Of a stretch of DNA of 64,000 bases, positions 43,746-52,572 are shown piece by piece. A model generated the notes under the pieces. The model saw only the letters and a program-made list of their open reading frames with translations, was not told where the DNA came from and did not search any database. The position numbers were made by a program, and so were the translations under genes. This DNA comes from an uncultured Eubacteriales bacterium (GTDB lineage Bacteria; Bacillota; Clostridia; Peptostreptococcales; Anaerovoracaceae): NCBI GenBank assembly GCA_902790905.1, contig CADATO010000002.1:1-64000 (forward strand). Direction: 5' to 3'. Numbering within the stretch: the stretch's first letter is position 1; the number at the start of each line of letters is the position of its first letter.

Positions 43746-45047
43746 ATGGACGCGAACAGAAAAACAGCCTATCACACACTGCTGGATATGGAGACGAAAA
43801 AGGCTTATTCCAATCTGGCGCTCAACCATCACATCCTGATCAACAAACCGGACGATCCGGCTTTTGTGCGTGAACTGGTCTACGGCGTACTGGAAAACAA
43901 GATGCTGCTTGACCATTACCTTGATCAGCTGATTCCGAAGGGGGTCAAGAGCACGCGCCATCAGGACCTGACGATCCTGCGCATGGGACTGTATCAGATC
44001 AGTTTTATGGATGCCGTTCCGGAATACGCGGCCGTCAATGAAAGCGTCGCGCTGGCCAAGCGGTACGCGCGCGGGCGCAGCGGGTTTGTTAACGGCGTTC
44101 TGCGCGGGTATATCAAGAACAAGGACTCGCTGGAACTGCCGGATAAGTCGGAAGATCTCGTTGAATACCTGTCCGTGCGGTATTCCTATGCGCCGTGGAT
44201 CGTGCAGCTGTGGCTGGACGCCTATGAAGATGCGGATTTCGTCGAATCGCTCCTTGCGGCCGGTAACGAAGCGCCGGACCTGACGCTCCGTCTGAACTGG
44301 CTGAAGGTCATGAAGAAGGACCTCATCCCGGCGCTCGAAGAACGCGGCTGCGAAGTCACGGAGGGCCGGTACAGCGCCAATGCGCTCCACGTCAAGGGTA
44401 GAGGCATTCTGGAGAGCGATCTGTATAAGAACGGTCTGTTCTCTGTGCAGGACGAAGCGTCCCAGCTGGTTGCATCGGTCCTCGCACCGGAACAGGGCGA
44501 CACCGTGATCGATGTCTGCGCGGCGCCAGGCGGCAAGACCATGGCGATCGCGGAGCGGATGAACAACCGCGGCAGGATCATCGCACAGGATATCTACAAG
44601 CGCAAGATCGCGCTGATCGAGCGGGAAGCCGCGCGGCTCGGCATCCGGATCGTTGAGACCAGGACATGGGACTCGACGCGTGTCGACTCGTCGCTTCTCG
44701 GCAAAGCGGACCGCGTCCTTGTGGATGCGCCATGCTCCGGCCTCGGCGTCGTGCGCCGCAAGCCGGAAATCAAATACAAAGCTTTCAATCAGGAGATGGC
44801 GATGCTGCCGCAAAAGCAGCAGGCCATCCTGCAGGCAGCATCAAAATATGTGAACGCAGGCGGCGTGCTCGTCTACAGCACCTGCACGATCAATCCGCAT
44901 GAGAATGAGGAGATCGTCAGTTCATTCCTGCGGAGTCATTCGAACTTCATGGTCGAGGAGACAAAGCAGCTGCTGCCGCATATTAACGGAACGGACGGCT
45001 TTTTCATCTGCCGGATGAGAAAGAGCGATTCCATAACCAATCAGTAA
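43746..45047 (+). CDS. rsmB: 16S rRNA (cytosine-967-C5)-methyltransferase
   Basis: RsmB methylates C967 of 16S rRNA. The 433-residue protein joins an N-terminal NusB-like RNA-binding domain (about residues 1-130) to a Rossmann methyltransferase domain with VIDVCAAPGGKTMAIAE (about residues 255-271), VLVDAPCSGLGVVRR (first catalytic Cys) and VYSTCTINPHENEEIV (second Cys). It begins 1 nt after the YugP gene stop. rlmN, which often follows in this cluster, is missing here. Confidence 0.95.
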   Translation: MDANRKTAYHTLLDMETKKAYSNLALNHHILINKPDDPAFVRELVYGVLENKMLLDHYLDQLIPKGVKSTRHQDLTILRMGLYQISFMDAVPEYAAVNESVALAKRYARGRSGFVNGVLRGYIKNKDSLELPDKSEDLVEYLSVRYSYAPWIVQLWLDAYEDADFVESLLAAGNEAPDLTLRLNWLKVMKKDLIPALEERGCEVTEGRYSANALHVKGRGILESDLYKNGLFSVQDEASQLVASVLAPEQGDTVIDVCAAPGGKTMAIAERMNNRGRIIAQDIYKRKIALIEREAARLGIRIVETRTWDSTRVDSSLLGKADRVLVDAPCSGLGVVRRKPEIKYKAFNQEMAMLPQKQQAILQAASKYVNAGGVLVYSTCTINPHENEEIVSSFLRSHSNFMVEETKQLLPHINGTDGFFICRMRKSDSITNQ

Positions 45048-45078
45048 GGCCGGTCAGGGACCGTGCCCCGGAGGAACT

Positions 45079-45828
45079 ATGTTAAGAGTCGGTTATAAGA
45101 GCGACAAGGGCAGAAACCGCGAACTCAATGAAGATGCCTGTGCAGTCGTTGCGGAGGAACGTCTTTTCATTGTAGCTGACGGCGTAGGCGGGAACAATGC
45201 CGGAGAGATCGCCAGCAGGACTGCAGTGGAGACCTGCCGTGATTTCATGAGCATCAACCATCTGGCCGGTGTCAGTGAACGGGATATCGGCGATCTGTTC
45301 GACGCATGCCTGGCCAGAGCGAACGACAGTGTGGTCGAGGCGGGCAGACAGCAGCCGGAGAACAGAGGAATGGCGACAACGCTCGTACTCTGTCATGTGC
45401 GGGAGGACAAAGCCTACTTTGCCAATGTCGGTGACAGCAGAGCCTATCTCTATGCGGACGGGCAGCTGCTGCAGATCACGGAAGATCATTCGTACGTCAA
45501 TGCGCTGATCCGCATGGGCGTACTCACTGAAGAAGAGGCACGGCATCACAAAAGAGGCCATGTCATCACCAAAGCGATCGGTGCTGAACTGACCGTGGAA
45601 GGTGATCAGTACGACGTCGAGATCCGGGAAGGAGATATCCTTCTGCTTTGTACAGACGGTCTTTACGGCGAACTGTCGAAGGAAGAAATCATTGCGATCC
45701 TGCAGGACGATCAGGACATGCAGGTACTGACAGAGCGGCTTGTGGACCGTGCCAATCAGCTTGGCGGACGGGACAATATCACCGCAATCACTGTGAAGGT
45801 CCAGGGAGGAAACCAGAATGAGCAGTAA
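45079..45828 (+). CDS. prpC: PP2C-type serine/threonine phosphatase
   Basis: This phosphatase reverses phosphorylation by the PASTA kinase encoded next. The 249 residues carry the metal-binding Asp residues of PP2C enzymes: KGRNRELNEDACAV near residue 10-23, VADGVGGNNAGE (about 34-45), FANVGDSRAYLY (about 113-124), LLCTDGLYGEL (about 190-200) and GGRDNITAITV near the C terminus. No membrane segment. It overlaps prkC by 11 nt, so the opposing enzymes are co-produced. Confidence 0.95.
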   Translation: MLRVGYKSDKGRNRELNEDACAVVAEERLFIVADGVGGNNAGEIASRTAVETCRDFMSINHLAGVSERDIGDLFDACLARANDSVVEAGRQQPENRGMATTLVLCHVREDKAYFANVGDSRAYLYADGQLLQITEDHSYVNALIRMGVLTEEEARHHKRGHVITKAIGAELTVEGDQYDVEIREGDILLLCTDGLYGELSKEEIIAILQDDQDMQVLTERLVDRANQLGGRDNITAITVKVQGGNQNEQ

Positions 45829-47713
45829 AGTCCTTGCGGGCCGGTATGAATTACTGGAAAAAATCGGCGACGGCGGCATGGCGGTCGTGTACCGCGCGAT
45901 GGATAAATTGCTGAGCCGGCACGTTGCTGTTAAGATCCTCAAGCCCCAGTTCACCGGGGATGAGAAGTTTATAGAGAATTTCCGCAAAGAATCGCACGCA
46001 GCGGCCAGACTGACCCACGCGAACATCGTCGGTGTTTATGATGTCGGCAAAGAGGGCAACATCAACTACATCGTCATGGAGCTGGTGAAGGGCAAAGCGC
46101 TGAGCGATATCATCAAGGAAGAAGGACCGCTGGATTACCGGCGCGTGATGGATCTGTCCAGACAGATCGCAAGCGGCCTGTCCGCGGCGCATAAAGCGGG
46201 CATCATCCACCGCGACGTCAAGCCGCACAACATCCTCGTCAATGAAGACGGGGTGGCGAAGATCGCGGACTTCGGCATCGCCAAGGCGGTCAGCGTCAAT
46301 ACGATCGTCGAGAACACCGAAGAGACGATCATCGGCTCCGTGCATTACTTCTCGCCGGAGCAGGCGCGCGGCGGTTTTGTAGACGAGCGTTCCGATCTGT
46401 ACTCGCTCGGCATCGTCATGTACGAAATGCTGACCGGCGATGTGCCGTTTGACGGCGACAATCCGGTCTCGATCGCGCTGATGCATATCAATGACCCGAT
46501 CGTACCGCCGTCCAAGATCGTGGACGGGATCCCGCCGGCACTCGAGAAGATCGTCATGAAGGCGACGGACAAGATCCAGATCAACCGCTATCAGACGGCG
46601 GAAGAACTGATTAAGGCGCTGGATGAAGTCGATCTTCTGGACAGTTTTGACCTCAACCACAGACCGAAGCGCGACACGCTCGTCGGCGGCGATCTGGATG
46701 GATTCTATGACCGTGAGGATGACCGCCGGAATGGTACGGGCGGCAAAGGCGGCAGCGACAAGACAAAGAAAAAGAGAGCGCTCATTATGATAGGCACGGC
46801 GGTGGCGCTGCTGGTGCTGCTGCTGGTCGTCGGTCTGGCAACCGGTAAATTCTCCAAGAAAGCGATCAAAGTGCCGGATCTCAGGGGCATGACCTATGAG
46901 CAGGCGGAAGAACAGCTGAAAGACCGCGGCCTTGAGATCAAAGAAGGCGACAAGGTCTTCAGTGATGAGTATGAGGCAGGGCTGATCACCGCCCAGGATC
47001 CAAAAGCAAAGGCAAAGGTGAAGCAGGGCACTGTCATCACGGTCGACATTTCGATGGGACCGTCGGAAGGGGCTGTTCCGTATCTTGTCGGTATGGACGA
47101 GGGCTCGGCGATCAAGGCCATCGAAGATGCCGGCTTTGAATACGGCGGTTCTACAGAGGAGACCAGTACGCAGCCTGCCGGACAGGTTCTGAGCCAGACA
47201 CCTGAGGCAGGGACAAAGGCGTCTCCGGGATCGGAGATCACACTCGTCGTCAGCAACGGAGAGGGCAAGCGCCAGGTGAACGTACCTGATCTGCGTGGTT
47301 TGACCGAGGAGGAAGCCCGTGCCAAACTGGAGAGCAATGGTCTGTACCTCGGCTCGGTATCCTACGAGATCAGCAAGACATACCCGAAAGGGCAGGTCAT
47401 CGATCAGCAGTATGCAGCCGGCAACAAGATCGATGTAGAAACTTCGGTCAACGTTGTCATCAGTACCGGTGCCTCTTCGACTATCACCTATTATGTTGAT
47501 TTTGAGGCGGCCAAGGAAGAAGTCTTCTATATGACCGTTACGGTGACGGATGATAACGGGACGCGCAATGTCATCGCCAACCAGCAGTGCGCAAAGGTTG
47601 ATGAAGGCATGAACGTTGAAATCACCGGCACCGGCAGCGGGAAGATCGTTGTGATCTTTGACAACGAGACGGTCTATGAACAGACTGTCGACTTTGCAGA
47701 AGGAGCAGTATGA
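45818..47713 (+). CDS. prkC: PASTA-domain serine/threonine protein kinase (PrkC/Stk1 family)
   Basis: A membrane receptor kinase that senses muropeptides or lipid II and phosphorylates division and wall proteins. The 631 residues show a kinase domain (about 10-268: GDGGMAVVY loop, catalytic Lys39, HRDVKPHN, DFGIAKA), a juxtamembrane charged stretch, one membrane helix (about 321-341), three PASTA repeats (starting near 351, 418 and 486) and a C-terminal beta domain (about 548-631). The DivIVA- and SepF-coding genes downstream encode the type of division proteins often linked to such kinases. Confidence 0.95.
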   Translation: MSSKVLAGRYELLEKIGDGGMAVVYRAMDKLLSRHVAVKILKPQFTGDEKFIENFRKESHAAARLTHANIVGVYDVGKEGNINYIVMELVKGKALSDIIKEEGPLDYRRVMDLSRQIASGLSAAHKAGIIHRDVKPHNILVNEDGVAKIADFGIAKAVSVNTIVENTEETIIGSVHYFSPEQARGGFVDERSDLYSLGIVMYEMLTGDVPFDGDNPVSIALMHINDPIVPPSKIVDGIPPALEKIVMKATDKIQINRYQTAEELIKALDEVDLLDSFDLNHRPKRDTLVGGDLDGFYDREDDRRNGTGGKGGSDKTKKKRALIMIGTAVALLVLLLVVGLATGKFSKKAIKVPDLRGMTYEQAEEQLKDRGLEIKEGDKVFSDEYEAGLITAQDPKAKAKVKQGTVITVDISMGPSEGAVPYLVGMDEGSAIKAIEDAGFEYGGSTEETSTQPAGQVLSQTPEAGTKASPGSEITLVVSNGEGKRQVNVPDLRGLTEEEARAKLESNGLYLGSVSYEISKTYPKGQVIDQQYAAGNKIDVETSVNVVISTGASSTITYYVDFEAAKEEVFYMTVTVTDDNGTRNVIANQQCAKVDEGMNVEITGTGSGKIVVIFDNETVYEQTVDFAEGAV

Positions 47714-48591
47714 TGCTCGATGGGCTGATCATCAGAGGCGTTGGCGGCTTCTACTACGTGGAGACAGAGAGCGGCGTATACCAGTGCCGGGCCAGAGGTC
47801 TGTTTAAAAAACAGGGCATCACGCCGATGGTCGGGGATCGCGTCGCCATCGATCTGACGGAGGAAGAGGAAGTAGAAGGGTATGTGACGGAGATCCATCC
47901 CCGCCGCAATTCCTTCATCCGGCCGCCGATCGCCAATGTGGACCTGCTGCTGGTCACGGCCGCATTCCGGCATCCTGCGCCCAATCTCCGCCTGATTGAC
48001 AGGTTTCTCGTGATGGCGCAGATGGCGGGGACCGAAGCGGTGATCTGCTTCAATAAAGCAGATCTGGCAGATGCAGCGCAGATCGAAGAGATGCAGCGTA
48101 TCTACGGCGACAGCTATGAGGTGCGATTCCTCAGCGCGAAGACCGGTGACGGGATCGATGCATTGGCAGAACGGGTTGCCGGGCTGCAGGTAGCACTGGC
48201 CGGACCGTCCGGTGTCGGCAAGTCAACGGTGCTCAATCACCTCTGCCGGGATGCTTCTGCGAAGACCGGTGAAGTGAGCCGCAAGACAAGGCGCGGCAGG
48301 CATACGACACGGCATGTAGAGATTTTTCCCATGGATCTTGGCGGCAAGGTATTCGACACGCCGGGATTTACATCGTTCGATATCCTGGAGGCCAGCGAAG
48401 AGGATCTGGCAGGATATTATCCGGAAATGCGTCCGTATCTCGGGCAGTGCAGGTTTGATAACTGCCGGCATATCAAAGAGCCGGACTGCATGGTCCGCAA
48501 AGCGGTAGAAGAAGGCACGATCAGCCGGGAACGGTATGCGTCCTATGTCACACAGATCGAGGAGATGCGGGCAAGAGTTCCGTATCTGTAA
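47710..48591 (+). CDS. rsgA: Ribosome small-subunit-dependent GTPase RsgA
   Basis: RsgA is a circularly permuted GTPase that checks 30S subunit maturation. In the 293-residue protein an N-terminal OB domain is followed by the permuted order of G motifs: NKAD (G4) comes first, then GPSGVGKST (G1, about residue 164-172) and DTPGF (G3). A C-terminal zinc site uses CRFDNCRHIKEPDC. The ATG at 47710 overlaps the prkC stop (ATGA); the next codon is also ATG. AGGAG is suitably placed. Confidence 0.95.
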   Translation: MMLDGLIIRGVGGFYYVETESGVYQCRARGLFKKQGITPMVGDRVAIDLTEEEEVEGYVTEIHPRRNSFIRPPIANVDLLLVTAAFRHPAPNLRLIDRFLVMAQMAGTEAVICFNKADLADAAQIEEMQRIYGDSYEVRFLSAKTGDGIDALAERVAGLQVALAGPSGVGKSTVLNHLCRDASAKTGEVSRKTRRGRHTTRHVEIFPMDLGGKVFDTPGFTSFDILEASEEDLAGYYPEMRPYLGQCRFDNCRHIKEPDCMVRKAVEEGTISRERYASYVTQIEEMRARVPYL

Positions 48592-48603
48592 GGAGGAAAG
48601 AAT

Positions 48604-49257
48604 ATGGCAAAACTGGCACCATCCATGCTGTCTGCAGATTTTTCAAGACTGGCGGACCAGGTGGAGGCCGTGGATCAGGCAGGCGCGGATTATCTGCACG
48701 TGGATGTCATGGACGGGCACTTTGTTCCGAATATCAGCTTTGGAGCGGACGTGATGAAGAGTCTGTGCGGAAAGATCCGGATGCCGTTTGACGTGCATCT
48801 CATGATCGAAGATCCGGACAAGTATGCGGCTTCGTTCGTGACAGACCAGACCGCCTTTATCACGGTGCATCTGGAGGCATGCCGTCACATCGACCGCACC
48901 CTGCATTACATCCATGATCTGGGGGTTGGCGCAGGGGTTTCGATCAATCCCGGCACACCTGTGCAGGCGCTTTCCGAAGTGCTGGATATTGCGGACCTCG
49001 TACTGGTGATGTCCGTAAACCCGGGATTTGGCGGGCAGAAGTTCATTCCTTCTTCTCTCAGGAAGATCCGGGAACTGGAACGGCTGAGAAAAGAAAACGG
49101 TTATACTTATCAGATAGAGATTGACGGCGGTGTCACGACCGCCAATGCTGCCAAGGTGAAAGCCGCCGGCACGGATATCCTGGTGGCAGGATCTGCTGTA
49201 TTCAAGGCGGAAGACCTTGCATCGCGTACGAAAGAGTTTCTGGCATTGATCAGATAG
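48604..49257 (+). CDS. rpe: Ribulose-phosphate 3-epimerase
   Basis: Rpe interconverts ribulose-5-phosphate and xylulose-5-phosphate in the pentose phosphate pathway. The 217 residues form a TIM barrel with the metal ligands and acid/base Asp in LHVDVMDGHFVPNISFG (about residues 31-47), VHLMIEDPD, VMSVNPGFGGQKF and EIDGGVTTANA. AAGGAGG precedes the ATG. Its place directly after rsgA is usual in Firmicutes. Confidence 0.96.
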   Translation: MAKLAPSMLSADFSRLADQVEAVDQAGADYLHVDVMDGHFVPNISFGADVMKSLCGKIRMPFDVHLMIEDPDKYAASFVTDQTAFITVHLEACRHIDRTLHYIHDLGVGAGVSINPGTPVQALSEVLDIADLVLVMSVNPGFGGQKFIPSSLRKIRELERLRKENGYTYQIEIDGGVTTANAAKVKAAGTDILVAGSAVFKAEDLASRTKEFLALIR

Positions 49258-49272
49258 CAGGGAGATAGCATT

Positions 49273-50826
49273 ATGAATGAAGAGAAGAGCTACTACTATG
49301 ATGATTATGACCGCGCTGCAGATGCCGGCATCTATGACGAATTCGAAGGGGCTTCAACCGGAAAACGCCGCAGTTCGTCCAATACGGGTAAAACACACAA
49401 AAAGAAGGTCAGACGCGTTAAGAAACAAAAGCAGAGCGGCCGCTCCGGTAATTCCGGGAAGCCTGTGAACAAGAAGAAAAGACGCATCAGAACAGCCATC
49501 ATTGTTCTTGTTTGCCTGGCATTGCTGGCTGCGTGCGGATACATTCTGGCAAAAAAATTCGTAAAAGATAAATTTGAACAAGTAGATCGTGTGGAAGTCG
49601 AAACAGAAGACTGGGGTATTGATCCAAGAGTTAAAGAGGAACTGAAGGATTATAAAAACATCGTTCTGCTGGGTGTAGACACCAGAGAAAGTGATGGGGA
49701 AACCGATGACAGCGGTGTACGGTCGGATGCGATCATCATCGTCACGATCAATAAGAAAACAAATGAGGTCACACTGACATCGGTACTCCGAGATTCCTAT
49801 CTTGATCTGGAAGAGGAAGGAAACCATATTATTGACAAGGTCACACATGCACATGCATACGGCGGCCCGGTTAATACAGTTCGAGCACTTAATCGGAATC
49901 TGGATCTGAACATTGACGATTTTGTACGGGTTGACTGGCGCAGTGTCGCTGAGATCACAGAGGCGATGGGCGGACTTGAGGTCACAGTTGACGAGAACGA
50001 GATTGATGAACTGAACAAGTATATTCCCAACACAAACGGCAATCTCAACATGAACGGAGAGCTTGTCTCAGATGTGGGAAAACAAACGCTGAACGGCGTG
50101 CAGATCGTAACTTATTGCCGAATCCGGAAAAATGACGGTGATGATCATCGCGCTGACAGAATGCGGGAAGTTATCGCTGCTGCTGTTGCTAAAGCAAAGA
50201 CGATGAAGCTGTCTGAGCTTAACAGTTTGATCAATCTTGGAATGAGCAAAATCAATACAAGTATGAGTTCCGATACTATGATGGATCTTGCTATGAACAT
50301 TACCAAGTACGGTGAACTGGGTAGTTTACGCTGGCCGTTTAATTTCGATGGGGCTATGATCCATGGCGTCTGGTATGATGCCCCGATCACGCTGAAGAGC
50401 AATGTTGTCGAACTGCATGAGAAATTATTCGGGCAAGTGGATTATCAGCCGACTGACAATGTCCTCATGATCAATGAAGAGGTCAAGATGGAAACGCAGT
50501 ATTACGGCGAAGAAGATATCGATTATGATCTGCTGCAGCGTTATCTCGATACTTTCGGCGGCGGACCGAATGCCGGGCAGAGTCTTAATACCGGCAATCC
50601 CGGGAATTCGGATTATACCGATGACAGCGGGAGTGACTACAGCGAGCCGTCATACAGCGACGACGGCAGCAGCGAAGAGGAGTACTATTCCGCGCCGGCA
50701 TCTGACGGCGGGGATGATTCCGGAGGGGGCTATACGGAGCCGGCGACAGAGCCTGCGCCTGCGCCTGAACCTGAGCCGGTAGAAGAGGATACGACGACGC
50801 CGGAAGGCGATGGCGACGGTCAGTAA
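49273..50826 (+). CDS. LCP-family (LytR-CpsA-Psr) cell-wall polymer ligase
   Basis: LCP proteins attach teichoic acids or polysaccharides to peptidoglycan on the outer face of the membrane. The 517 residues have a basic cytoplasmic tail of about 70 residues, one membrane helix (about 74-92), the LCP domain from about 128 (NIVLLGVDTRESDG; DAIIIVTINK; LTSVLRDSYLDL; GVQIVTYCRIRKNDGDDHRADRMREV with the catalytic Arg/Asp set), and a low-complexity Ser/Asp/Glu/Pro tail from about 430. Its middle uses more A/T-ending codons than its neighbours, which could mean acquisition or weaker codon selection. Confidence 0.92.
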   Translation: MNEEKSYYYDDYDRAADAGIYDEFEGASTGKRRSSSNTGKTHKKKVRRVKKQKQSGRSGNSGKPVNKKKRRIRTAIIVLVCLALLAACGYILAKKFVKDKFEQVDRVEVETEDWGIDPRVKEELKDYKNIVLLGVDTRESDGETDDSGVRSDAIIIVTINKKTNEVTLTSVLRDSYLDLEEEGNHIIDKVTHAHAYGGPVNTVRALNRNLDLNIDDFVRVDWRSVAEITEAMGGLEVTVDENEIDELNKYIPNTNGNLNMNGELVSDVGKQTLNGVQIVTYCRIRKNDGDDHRADRMREVIAAAVAKAKTMKLSELNSLINLGMSKINTSMSSDTMMDLAMNITKYGELGSLRWPFNFDGAMIHGVWYDAPITLKSNVVELHEKLFGQVDYQPTDNVLMINEEVKMETQYYGEEDIDYDLLQRYLDTFGGGPNAGQSLNTGNPGNSDYTDDSGSDYSEPSYSDDGSSEEEYYSAPASDGGDDSGGGYTEPATEPAPAPEPEPVEEDTTTPEGDGDGQ

Positions 50827-50869
50827 TAAAAACCGTCGCTGCGGCAGCGATGATGAAGAAAGGATAACT

Positions 50870-51940
50870 ATGTCTGATAAAAAGACGGTACTGGTACTGT
50901 TTGGCGGGATGAGCAGTGAGCATGAAGTGTCCCGTAGTTCCGCAGCCTCGATCCTGAGAAATATCGACCGGGACAGATACAACGTCCGCGTCATCGGGAT
51001 CACGAAAAAGGGTGCCTGGATCGAGACGGCGGCACCGCCGGAAATGATCGAAGACGGAACGTGGATCAACCGGATTAATAACCGGAATGCTTATATCTGT
51101 CCGGACAGACGCGTACACGGCATCCGTACGGAAAAGGGCAAAGATATCCGCATCGACTGTGTATTCTCCGTGCTGCACGGCAAATACGGCGAAGACGGTG
51201 CAATGCAGGGCCTCCTGGAACTGGCAGGGATCCCGTATGCCGGCTCAGGCGTATTGTCCTCTGCCTGCACGATGGATAAAGTCGTGAGCAAAGTTCTGGC
51301 AAACGAGGGCGGGATTCGCCAGGCGGAGTACTGTGTGCTCGACTGGTTTACATTCGCCACACAGGCGGCGCAGGAACTGCAGCGGGTCGAGGAAACACTC
51401 GGTGCCTATCCGTACTTTGTCAAGCCGGCCAATACAGGCAGCTCGGTCGGAGTCGCGAAAGTCCGTGACCGCAACGAACTGTTTGAAGGCATCAAGGAAG
51501 CGGCAAAATACGACGAGAAGATCCTGGTCGAGGAGTCGATCGTCGGCAGAGAACTGGAAGTGGCCGTGCTGGGTGACCGCCATCCGCATGCCTCTCCGGT
51601 AGGGGAAATCGTCGCCGCGGATGAGTTCTACTCTTACGAGGCCAAATACGGCGGGATGGGGTCTGTTGCGGAAGTGGCAGAAAACCTCTCCGAAGAAGTG
51701 GCGGACCGGATCCGCGAAACAGCGATCGAAGTTTACAAACTGCTTGGCTGCAGCGGCTATTCCCGGGTGGACTTCTTCCTGAAGGGGGAGGACGAGATCT
51801 ACTTCAACGAGATCAATTCGCTGCCCGGCTTTACCTCCATCAGCATGTACCCCAAACTCTGGGATGCAGCCGGCGTTCCGTACAGCGAACTCATCACCAG
51901 ACTCATCGAGAACGCAATGGATGAAGACAACAACAATTGA
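50870..51940 (+). CDS. ddl: D-alanine-D-alanine ligase
   Basis: Ddl joins two D-alanines for peptidoglycan precursor synthesis. The 356-residue ATP-grasp enzyme shows VLVLFGGMSSEHEVSRSSA at the N terminus, VFSVLHGKYGEDGAMQGLLEL (about 105-125), the ATP-binding FVKPANTGSSVGVAKV segment, and EINSLPGFTSISMYPKLW near the C terminus with the metal-binding Glu and Asn. The frame is open 20 codons upstream, but AAAGGATA precedes the ATG at 50870. It ends before a GC-rich palindromic element and a terminator. Confidence 0.95.
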   Translation: MSDKKTVLVLFGGMSSEHEVSRSSAASILRNIDRDRYNVRVIGITKKGAWIETAAPPEMIEDGTWINRINNRNAYICPDRRVHGIRTEKGKDIRIDCVFSVLHGKYGEDGAMQGLLELAGIPYAGSGVLSSACTMDKVVSKVLANEGGIRQAEYCVLDWFTFATQAAQELQRVEETLGAYPYFVKPANTGSSVGVAKVRDRNELFEGIKEAAKYDEKILVEESIVGRELEVAVLGDRHPHASPVGEIVAADEFYSYEAKYGGMGSVAEVAENLSEEVADRIRETAIEVYKLLGCSGYSRVDFFLKGEDEIYFNEINSLPGFTSISMYPKLWDAAGVPYSELITRLIENAMDEDNNN

Positions 51941-51959
51941 GTTGCAGGAATGCATATCG

Positions 51960-52042
51960 TGCATGCGGCGCACGCACAGTCTGCGGAGCGCAACGTTGCG
52001 AAGCACAGTGAGCGGAGCAGACTTGCGGGACAGCCGCATGCA
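51960..52042. repeat. GC-rich composite palindromic element between ddl and ylxM
   Basis: Three nested inverted repeats are visible: outer TGCATGCGGC (51960-51969) with GCCGCATGCA (52033-52042), middle AGTCTGC (51978-51984) with GCAGACT (52017-52023), and an internal CGCAACGTTGCG palindrome (51989-52000). It has no open reading frame. It resembles a dispersed extragenic palindrome more than a single binding site. Only one copy of this sequence is seen here. Confidence 0.55.
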
Positions 52043-52084
52043 GATAAGCAATCACTGTTGACTGACAGCGCATGCACTGATGCG

Positions 52085-52119
52085 AGGCTGACAAGGAAAA
52101 CTCCTTGACAGCCTTTTTT
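52085..52119 (+). terminator. Terminator after ddl
   Basis: A 13-bp stem with one mismatch (AGGCTGACAAGGA 52085-52097 with TCCTTGACAGCCT 52102-52114, loop AAAC) runs into TTTTTT. Its right arm also contains the -35 box of the ylxM promoter. Confidence 0.85.
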
Positions 52120-52133
52120 GTTTGTAGTAAGAT
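52105..52133 (+). promoter_or_regulatory. Predicted ylxM-ffh promoter overlapping the ddl terminator
   Basis: Perfect TTGACA (52105-52110), 17-bp spacer through the terminator T tract, TAAGAT (52128-52133). Spacing is ideal. The predicted start is about 52140. Confidence 0.65.
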
Positions 52134-52187
52134 GGTCTGCGTGACAAGGAAAAAGACTTTACACTTAACTTCCCGATGAGGTGGGAC

Positions 52188-52559
52188 GTGGATAAGTTCA
52201 CGAGGATCGGGTCGCTCTACGAATTCTACGGCGCACTGCTTTCCAAGCGCCAGAGAGAAGCGACCGCACTGTATTATGAAGAAAACTGCTCGCTGGCGGA
52301 GATCGCCGAAGAGTTCGGCATTTCGCGGCAGGGTGTATACGATGCGCTGCACAGTGCGGAGAAGGCACTGGAAGGATACGAGGAAAAACTCGGTCTGGTG
52401 CAGCGGTTTGAAGAGCAGGACGGAAAACTGGCAGGGATCCAGCAGGCGCTGCAGCAGATTATTGAAGCGGCCGGAAAGAGCGATTCCACGGCGGACACAA
52501 CTGCACTGACGGCTGTGCTGACACAGGTAACAGCGCTGCGGGAAGACGGAATGGAATAA
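52188..52559 (+). CDS. ylxM: YlxM family helix-turn-helix protein (SRP-associated)
   Basis: YlxM is a small DNA-binding-like protein encoded with ffh and thought to act in signal recognition particle assembly or regulation. The 123 residues show YGALLSKRQREATALYYEENCSLAEIAEEFGISRQGVYDAL, a sigma-70 region-4-like HTH (about residues 12-52, quoted in part), then a coiled-coil tail. I prefer the GTG at 52188, preceded by GAGGTGGG, over the ATG at 52176, which has no ribosome site; the latter adds four residues. It is 13 nt before ffh. Confidence 0.88.
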   Translation: MDKFTRIGSLYEFYGALLSKRQREATALYYEENCSLAEIAEEFGISRQGVYDALHSAEKALEGYEEKLGLVQRFEEQDGKLAGIQQALQQIIEAAGKSDSTADTTALTAVLTQVTALREDGME

Positions 52560-52572
52560 AGCGGAGGAAACC

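Noticed and set aside
51941-52187. Possible CRISPR or transposon remnant after ddl
   Set aside because: There are no direct repeats with spacers and no transposase fragment; only nested inverted repeats, a terminator and a promoter.
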